This document shows, one piece after another, positions 59,601-64,000 of a stretch of 64,000 nt of DNA; within the stretch, counting starts at the first letter, position 1; each line of letters begins with the position of its first letter. The position numbers were made by a program, and so were the translations under genes. The stretch spans positions 1 through 64,000 of the forward strand of contig CALVNS010000010.1 in NCBI GenBank assembly GCA_944349855.1. The letters are read 5' to 3'. Under the pieces are notes generated by a model, which was not told the DNA's origin, did no database searches, and saw only the letters and a program-made list of their open reading frames with translations. This DNA is from an uncultured Eubacteriales bacterium. GTDB taxonomy: Bacteria > Bacillota > Clostridia > Christensenellales > Aristaeellaceae.

Positions 59601-59723
59601 GATGCGCATCTCCTTTGCGTTTGAGCCCGGAGCGGGCTTTTTCCCTATCAGTATACCGCATGGAGCGGTCCGCGCGCAAGGGATGCCGCGCGGCTGACCG
59701 GGCGCGCTATTTTCTGCGAATGA

Positions 59724-59752
59724 TTGACAGGCGCGGCGCATATTGGTATAAT
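59724..59752 (+). promoter_or_regulatory. Promoter of the Mn-riboswitch transcript
   Basis: TTGACA (59724-59729), 17-bp spacer, TATAAT (59747-59752), both perfect consensus. The predicted start is near 59759, just before the riboswitch. Confidence 0.88.
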
Positions 59753-59765
59753 CTTCGAAACAGAA

Positions 59766-59868
59766 TATCCCATGAGGGAGTAGTTCCGCGCCCTCCGGGC
59801 GCGTGGCCGGCCAACATCACGTCTGTGCGCCTGCGCGGGCTGGCCTGCCGTCAGAATGAGACTCATGC
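59766..59868 (+). ncRNA. yybP-ykoY manganese riboswitch
   Basis: Conserved yybP-ykoY elements occur in order: GGGAGTAG at 59776-59783, a variable GC-rich hairpin (CGCGCCCTCCGGGCGCG), GGCCGGCCAACATCA at about 59805-59818, another variable arm, then GAATGAGACTC near 59854-59863. The class binds Mn2+ at the junction of its two loops. It sits directly ahead of a P-type ATPase gene, one of the classic targets. In this arrangement Mn2+ would favour expression of an exporter. Confidence 0.85.
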
Positions 59869-59903
59869 TGGCTCTGTGCTTCCGGCAGGGGTCTTTTGTT
59901 TTT
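59860..59903 (+). terminator. Riboswitch expression-platform terminator
   Basis: GACTCATGCTGG and CCGGCAGGGGTC can pair (with mismatches), followed by TTTTGTTTTT. The 5' arm reuses the last conserved bases of the aptamer (GAGACTCAT), so aptamer folding and termination should exclude each other. Confidence 0.72.
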
Positions 59904-59936
59904 ACCCGCACACATCGCAGAAAAGAGGGAATCGCC

Positions 59937-62579
59937 ATGCGCTATGAAACCCAGGAACCCCGGACCGTCCTCGCCGCGCTTCAGTCGGATGAGGCGGGCC
60001 TGTCGCAGGCCGAGGCCGCGCGCCGCCTGACGGAGCACGGCCCCAACAAGCTCGCCGAGCAGAAGAAGCCCTCGCTCGTCGCGCGCTTTTTCGCCCAGTT
60101 CAAGGATCCGATGACGTTCATCCTGCTTGCGGCCGCGGCCGTGTCGGGCTTTACCGCCGCCTATGCCGGCGAGTCGTTCGCGGACGTCATCATCATCCTG
60201 GCGGTGGTCATCATCAACGCGCTGCTGGGCGTGATCCAGGAGAGCAAGGCCGAGCAGGCCATTGAGGCGCTGCAGCGCATGTCCGCCGCGCGCAGCCGCG
60301 TGCGCCGCGAGGGCGCGGTCGTCGAGCTGCCCAGCAGCGAGCTGGTGCCGGGCGATGTCGTGCTGCTGGAGGCCGGCGACGCCGTGCCCGCCGACGCGCG
60401 CCTGCTGCACAGCGCCAGCCTGAAGGTCGAAGAGGCCGCGCTGACGGGCGAGTCCGTGCCGGTGGAAAAGCACGCCGAGGCGCTCGCCTGCGAGGAGGGC
60501 AAGGCCATCCCGCTGGGCGACCGCAAGAACATGGTGTACATGGGCTCCACCGCCGTCTATGGCCGCGCCGAGGCGGTCGTCACCTCCACGGGCATGCGCA
60601 CCGAGATGGGCAAGATCGCCACCGCCCTGCAGGATGCCAAGGAGGAGCGCACGCCCCTGCAGCTGCGCCTGGCGCAGCTGAGCCGCATCCTGTCTGCGGC
60701 GGTGCTGGGCATCTGCGCGTTCATCTTCCTGCTGGGACTGTGGCGCGCATGGCCGATCGAGCATGTCGCCTCGCTGATCGATACGTTCATGGTTGCGGTC
60801 AGCCTGGCCGTCGCCGCGATCCCCGAGGGCCTGGCCACGGTCGTGACGATCGTGCTGTCCATCGGCGTGACGAACATGTCCAGGCGGGGCGCGATCATCC
60901 GTCGCCTGACTGCGGTGGAGACGCTCGGCTGCGCGCAGGTGATCTGCTCGGACAAGACCGGCACGCTCACCCAGAACCGCATGACCGTCACTGCGCACGC
61001 CGGCGCGGACGAGGACGCCACCGCCCGCGCGATGGCGCTGTGCTCCGATGCGCGGCTGAACGCGGACGGCGCCGTGCAGGGCGAGCCGACCGAGGCCGCG
61101 CTGGTGCAGTGGGCGGCCGCACGCGGCCTGAAAAAGCCCGATCTGGAGGCCCAGCTGCCGCGCGTGGCCGAAGCGCCGTTTGACTCCGGGCGCAAGATGA
61201 TGTCGACCGTGCACCGCGCGGCGGACGGATTCATCCAATACACCAAGGGCGCGCCCGACGCGCTGCTGGAGCGTTGCACGCACGCGATGCGGGGCGGCGA
61301 GCGCGTGGAGATGACCGACGAGCTGCGCGCGCAGATCCTCAGCGACAACAAGGAGATGGCCGACCGCGCGCTGCGCGTGCTGGCCGCGGCCGAGCGGCGC
61401 TACGACGCGCTGCCGGGGGACACCTCTCCCGAGGCGCTGGAGCAGGGGCTCACGTTCCTGGGCCTGTGCGGCATGATCGATCCGGTGCGTCCCGAGGCCA
61501 AGGAGGCCGTTGCGCGCTGCCGCGAGGCGGGCATCCGGCCCGTGATGATCACGGGCGACCACCGCGACACGGCCGTGGCCATCGCGCGCGAGCTGGGCAT
61601 CCTTCGCTCGCCGGACGAGGCGATCACCGGCGCGGACCTGGACGAGATCGACGACGAGACGCTGCAGCGGGACATCGAGCGCTACAGCGTCTATGCCCGC
61701 GTGCAGCCCGAGCACAAGGTGCGCATCGTGCAGGCCTGGAAGCAGCGCGGGCGCGTCACGGCGATGACGGGCGACGGCGTCAACGACGCGCCCTCCATCA
61801 AGGCCGCGGACATCGGCGTGGGCATGGGCATCACGGGCACGGACGTCACCAAGAACGTGGCGGACATGGTGCTCACGGACGACAACTTCGCCACGATCGT
61901 CTCCGCCGTGGAGGAAGGCCGGCGCATCTACGACAACATCCGCAAGTCCATCCAGTTCCTGCTCTCCTCCAACCTCAGCGAGGTCGTGGGCATCTTCGTG
62001 GCGACGCTGCTGGGCTTCACGCTGCTCAAGCCCGTGCACCTGCTGTGGATCAACCTGATCACCGACTGCTTCCCCGCGCTGGCGCTGGGCCTGGAGCGTG
62101 CGGAGCCGGACGTCATGCGCCGCCCGCCGCGCGACCCCAAGGAGAGCATCCTCGCGGGCGGCCTGGGCGCGGGCGTCGTCTATCAGGGCGCGCTGGTCGC
62201 GGCGATCACGCTGTTTGCCTACCTGCTGGGGCACTATATGGAGTCCGGCCAGTGGGCGTTCGTCAACAGCCCCGACGGCATGACGATGGCGTTCCTGACC
62301 ATGTCCATGGCCGAGATCTTCCACTCCTTCAACATGCGCTCGCAGCGCGGGTCCGTGCTGCAGCTGCACAGCCACAACGTCATGCTCTGGGGCGCGATGG
62401 CGCTCTCACTGCTGCTGACGACGGCGGTCATCTACGTGCCGTTCCTCTCCGCCGCGTTCGGGTTTGAGCACATCTCCGCCGCGGAGTACTTTACCGCGCT
62501 GGGGCTGGCCTTCCTCGTCATCCCGGTGGTCGAGATCGTCAAGTTCGTGCAGCGCCGCCTCGCCGCCCGCCGCGGTTGA
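59937..62579 (+). CDS. P-type cation ATPase, probable Mn2+ (or Ca2+) exporter
   Basis: 880 residues from ATG 59937 (AAGAGGGA upstream). P2A-type layout: N-terminal cation ATPase domain, actuator TGES (AALTGESVPVEKH), M4 AVAAIPEGLATVVTIVLSIG, phosphorylation site ICSDKTGTLTQNRMTV, ATP-site YTKGAPD, hinge MTGDGVNDAPSIKAADIGVG, M6 INLITDCFPALALGLE. The ion-binding E of PEGL and N/D of NLITD are as in SERCA-like pumps. The Mn riboswitch upstream makes Mn2+ efflux the best guess, as for Lactococcus YoaB-type pumps; Ca2+ remains possible. It protects against metal excess. Confidence 0.93.
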   Translation: MRYETQEPRTVLAALQSDEAGLSQAEAARRLTEHGPNKLAEQKKPSLVARFFAQFKDPMTFILLAAAAVSGFTAAYAGESFADVIIILAVVIINALLGVIQESKAEQAIEALQRMSAARSRVRREGAVVELPSSELVPGDVVLLEAGDAVPADARLLHSASLKVEEAALTGESVPVEKHAEALACEEGKAIPLGDRKNMVYMGSTAVYGRAEAVVTSTGMRTEMGKIATALQDAKEERTPLQLRLAQLSRILSAAVLGICAFIFLLGLWRAWPIEHVASLIDTFMVAVSLAVAAIPEGLATVVTIVLSIGVTNMSRRGAIIRRLTAVETLGCAQVICSDKTGTLTQNRMTVTAHAGADEDATARAMALCSDARLNADGAVQGEPTEAALVQWAAARGLKKPDLEAQLPRVAEAPFDSGRKMMSTVHRAADGFIQYTKGAPDALLERCTHAMRGGERVEMTDELRAQILSDNKEMADRALRVLAAAERRYDALPGDTSPEALEQGLTFLGLCGMIDPVRPEAKEAVARCREAGIRPVMITGDHRDTAVAIARELGILRSPDEAITGADLDEIDDETLQRDIERYSVYARVQPEHKVRIVQAWKQRGRVTAMTGDGVNDAPSIKAADIGVGMGITGTDVTKNVADMVLTDDNFATIVSAVEEGRRIYDNIRKSIQFLLSSNLSEVVGIFVATLLGFTLLKPVHLLWINLITDCFPALALGLERAEPDVMRRPPRDPKESILAGGLGAGVVYQGALVAAITLFAYLLGHYMESGQWAFVNSPDGMTMAFLTMSMAEIFHSFNMRSQRGSVLQLHSHNVMLWGAMALSLLLTTAVIYVPFLSAAFGFEHISAAEYFTALGLAFLVIPVVEIVKFVQRRLAARRG

Positions 62580-62601
62580 CCTTTATATTTCTTGATATGT
62601 G

Positions 62602-62630
62602 TGGACATCGCCGCGCCGTTCTGATAGAAT
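62602..62630 (+). promoter_or_regulatory. Promoter of the DUF368 gene
   Basis: TGGACA (62602-62607), 17-bp spacer, TAGAAT (62625-62630) with TGA before it (extended -10). Confidence 0.62.
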
Positions 62631-62659
62631 GAAGCGAAATCCAAAAACGGAGGCTTTTC

Positions 62660-63484
62660 ATGAACAGACGCGACATCTGGATGACCGCGCTCAAGGGCGT
62701 GTGCATCGGCGGATCGATGACCGTGCCGGGCGTCAGCGGCGGGTCCATGGCGATGATCCTGGGCATCTACGACCGACTGATCTCCGCGATCAGCTCGCTG
62801 CTGAAGGACCTGAAGGGCAACCTGCTGTTTCTGCTGGTCTTCCTGTGCGGCAGTCTGGCGGGCATGATCCTCTTTGCCAATCCGCTGCTGGCGCTGATTC
62901 AGCGCTATCCCAAGCCAATGCTCTTCTTCTTCATCGGCGCGGTCGCAGGCGGCGTGCCGATGATCGTGCGAAAGGCGCAGGTGCGCGCCTTTTCCGCGCC
63001 GGACGCGCTGCTCATCCTCGGCGGCGCCGCGTGCGTGGCCGCGCTGGGCCTCCTGCCCGAGGGGCTCTTCGGCGCGCAGGCCGGCCTGGCGGGCATAGCG
63101 CTGGAGTTCGCGGCCGGCATCGTCGTGGCCGTCGCGCTGGTGCTGCCCGGCATCAGTGTGTCGTTCATGCTGCTGGTGATGGGCATGTACGACCGCGTGC
63201 TGCAAAGCGTCGCCTCGCTGGACCTGCTTTCGCTCGTTCCGCTGGGTCTGGGCCTGCTGGCCGGCATCCTGGCCACGACGCGCACGCTCGAGCGCGCGAT
63301 GGCGCGCTTCCCCCGGCCGACGTACCTGATCATCCTCGGGTTCGTGCTCGGCTCGGTGCTTGAGGTCTTTCCGGGGCTTCCCGGCAGCATCCTGGAGTGG
63401 CTGATCTGCCTTGTGCTGGCCGGCGGCGGCTTCAGCGCGGTGCATCTGCTCTCCCGCCGTGAGGAGACGCTCTCGGGCGACTGA
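62660..63484 (+). CDS. DUF368 membrane protein (PopT-type polyprenyl-phosphate transporter)
   Basis: 274 residues, about eight membrane segments. The two inverted signature loops are present: GVCIGGSMTVPGVSGGSMAM near the start and VALVLPGISVSFMLLVMGMY near 165-185 (P-G-x-S-G-G and P-G-I-S). DUF368 proteins have been shown to recycle undecaprenyl phosphate across the membrane for cell-wall synthesis. It is a single gene after the ATPase. Confidence 0.92.
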   Translation: MNRRDIWMTALKGVCIGGSMTVPGVSGGSMAMILGIYDRLISAISSLLKDLKGNLLFLLVFLCGSLAGMILFANPLLALIQRYPKPMLFFFIGAVAGGVPMIVRKAQVRAFSAPDALLILGGAACVAALGLLPEGLFGAQAGLAGIALEFAAGIVVAVALVLPGISVSFMLLVMGMYDRVLQSVASLDLLSLVPLGLGLLAGILATTRTLERAMARFPRPTYLIILGFVLGSVLEVFPGLPGSILEWLICLVLAGGGFSAVHLLSRREETLSGD

Positions 63485-63538
63485 GCGCCGGTCTGACGGC
63501 GTTGAAACCGCAAAATGATGCTTTGAACCGCCTATCCA

Positions 63539-63567
63539 TTGACAGCGGCACACAGTTCCTGTACCAT
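63539..63567 (+). promoter_or_regulatory. Possible promoter of the last gene
   Basis: TTGACA (63539-63544), 17-bp spacer, TACCAT (63562-63567); the -10 is a 4/6 match. Confidence 0.5.
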
Positions 63568-63614
63568 GAAGCCATCCAAGGGGGCGAGGTCCCCCACTGG
63601 GAGGGATGAGATTC

Positions 63615-64000
63615 ATGAAACGGGTATTCTGTGTGCTGCTTTCTTTGCTTCTGGCGCTCAGCAGCGGCGGCGCGCTCGCCTCCGGCATCGTGCTGGGCGG
63701 CGCGCCGTCCGGGGAGACGGCCGCGGCGGCGGCCGAGCCCGCGCCCGAACCGGCCGCTCCGGCGCAGGACGCCGCTTCCGTCGCGTTTGCGCCGCTGGCG
63801 GTCGAGGCGCAGGCAAACGGCGACGCGCTGATCGCCGGCGCCGCTTCCCCCGTCGCGGCGGAGGGTATGCTGTACTTCGTGGCGGGCGGCGCGGTGTACG
63901 CCTACACGCCGGGTGAGGCCGAGGCCGAGGCGCGCTTCGCGCTCCCGCAGGGGGTGCGCCTGCTGGGCGGCGAGACGCTGTGGGGCTTTGACGCCGCGAC
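63615..64000 (+). CDS. Exported protein, beta-propeller-like start (3' partial)
   Basis: ATG 63615 follows GAGGGATGAG. Signal peptide RVFCVLLSLLLALSSGGALA, then an Ala/Pro/Glu-rich linker (about 30-60) and the start of a repeat domain: ANGDALIAGAASPVAAEGML, YFVAGGAVYAYTPGEAEAEA, RLLGGETLWGFDA. The short strand-turn pattern suggests a PQQ-like or WD-type propeller. The gene continues beyond the window, so family and length are unknown. Confidence 0.78.
   Translation, partial: MKRVFCVLLSLLLALSSGGALASGIVLGGAPSGETAAAAAEPAPEPAAPAQDAASVAFAPLAVEAQANGDALIAGAASPVAAEGMLYFVAGGAVYAYTPGEAEAEARFALPQGVRLLGGETLWGFDAA

Noticed and set aside
59817..62375. 852-residue open frame antisense to the P-type ATPase
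   Set aside because: Same antisense artefact; His/Arg/Ala/Asp-rich with no motif, and it would overlap the riboswitch on the other strand.

Overview
The window is a 64 kb piece of a GC-rich chromosome (roughly 60% G+C, higher on the right). Start sites, consensus sigma-A promoters, strong AGGAGG ribosome sites, ABC-rich content and one-component MarR/LacI/HxlR regulators point to a Bacillota of class Clostridia, probably an uncultured gut lineage. I cannot name the genus from sequence alone. The region 1-4.4 kb is the most plastic: a truncated collagen-like beta-helix surface protein, two transposase fragments (IS3 and IS256 type), a distinctly A+T-rich ABC exporter and about 0.9 kb of degenerate DNA.

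From 4.4 to 11.3 kb a single + strand operon encodes a Dpp/Opp-type peptide importer (two permeases, two ATPases, a family 5 binding protein) and a cytoplasmic M14-type zinc carboxypeptidase, an import-and-digest unit behind one good promoter. From 11.8 to 14.2 kb lies a MarR repressor gene with a perfect palindromic operator over its promoter, coupled to a MATE transporter that carries a C-terminal cytidylate-kinase-like domain. From 14.7 to 21.2 kb a LacI-type regulator, a GH31 glycosidase and a three-gene sugar ABC importer form a carbohydrate locus.

From 21.9 to 29.3 kb there is a complete type II-A CRISPR-Cas locus on the - strand: cas9, cas1, cas2 and csn2 in overlapping order, then a 20-repeat array. 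The tracrRNA is divergent from cas9. Its promoter lies in the cas9 start region, and its predicted first base is exactly the first base of a full-length anti-repeat. The array has a candidate promoter inside the 3' end of csn2, a leader-anchoring motif touching the first repeat, and a degenerate distal repeat.

The right half is mainly chromosomal housekeeping and envelope functions. It holds an ECF sigma/anti-sigma pair (DUF4179 type), SH3b surface proteins, two flavin-reductase-like proteins (one divergent from an HxlR regulator), a UDP-GlcNAc 2-epimerase with a structured leader, tRNA-Ala(CGC), asnS and a Sel1-repeat protein. Next come a MarR-controlled heterodimeric ABC exporter, a Cys-type sulfatase, a second ECF/zinc-finger anti-sigma/SIMPL operon, a D-amino-acid aminotransferase/M42 peptidase/FprA cluster and a diguanylate cyclase. 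The last part has a second MATE transporter, a lipase-like protein, TraX-like and DUF523 proteins, malic enzyme, a P-type ATPase behind a yybP-ykoY manganese riboswitch, a DUF368 transporter and the start of a secreted protein.

Starts were chosen by ribosome-binding-site spacing, so several are shorter than the longest open frame. Functional calls rest on motifs read by eye; no database search was run.
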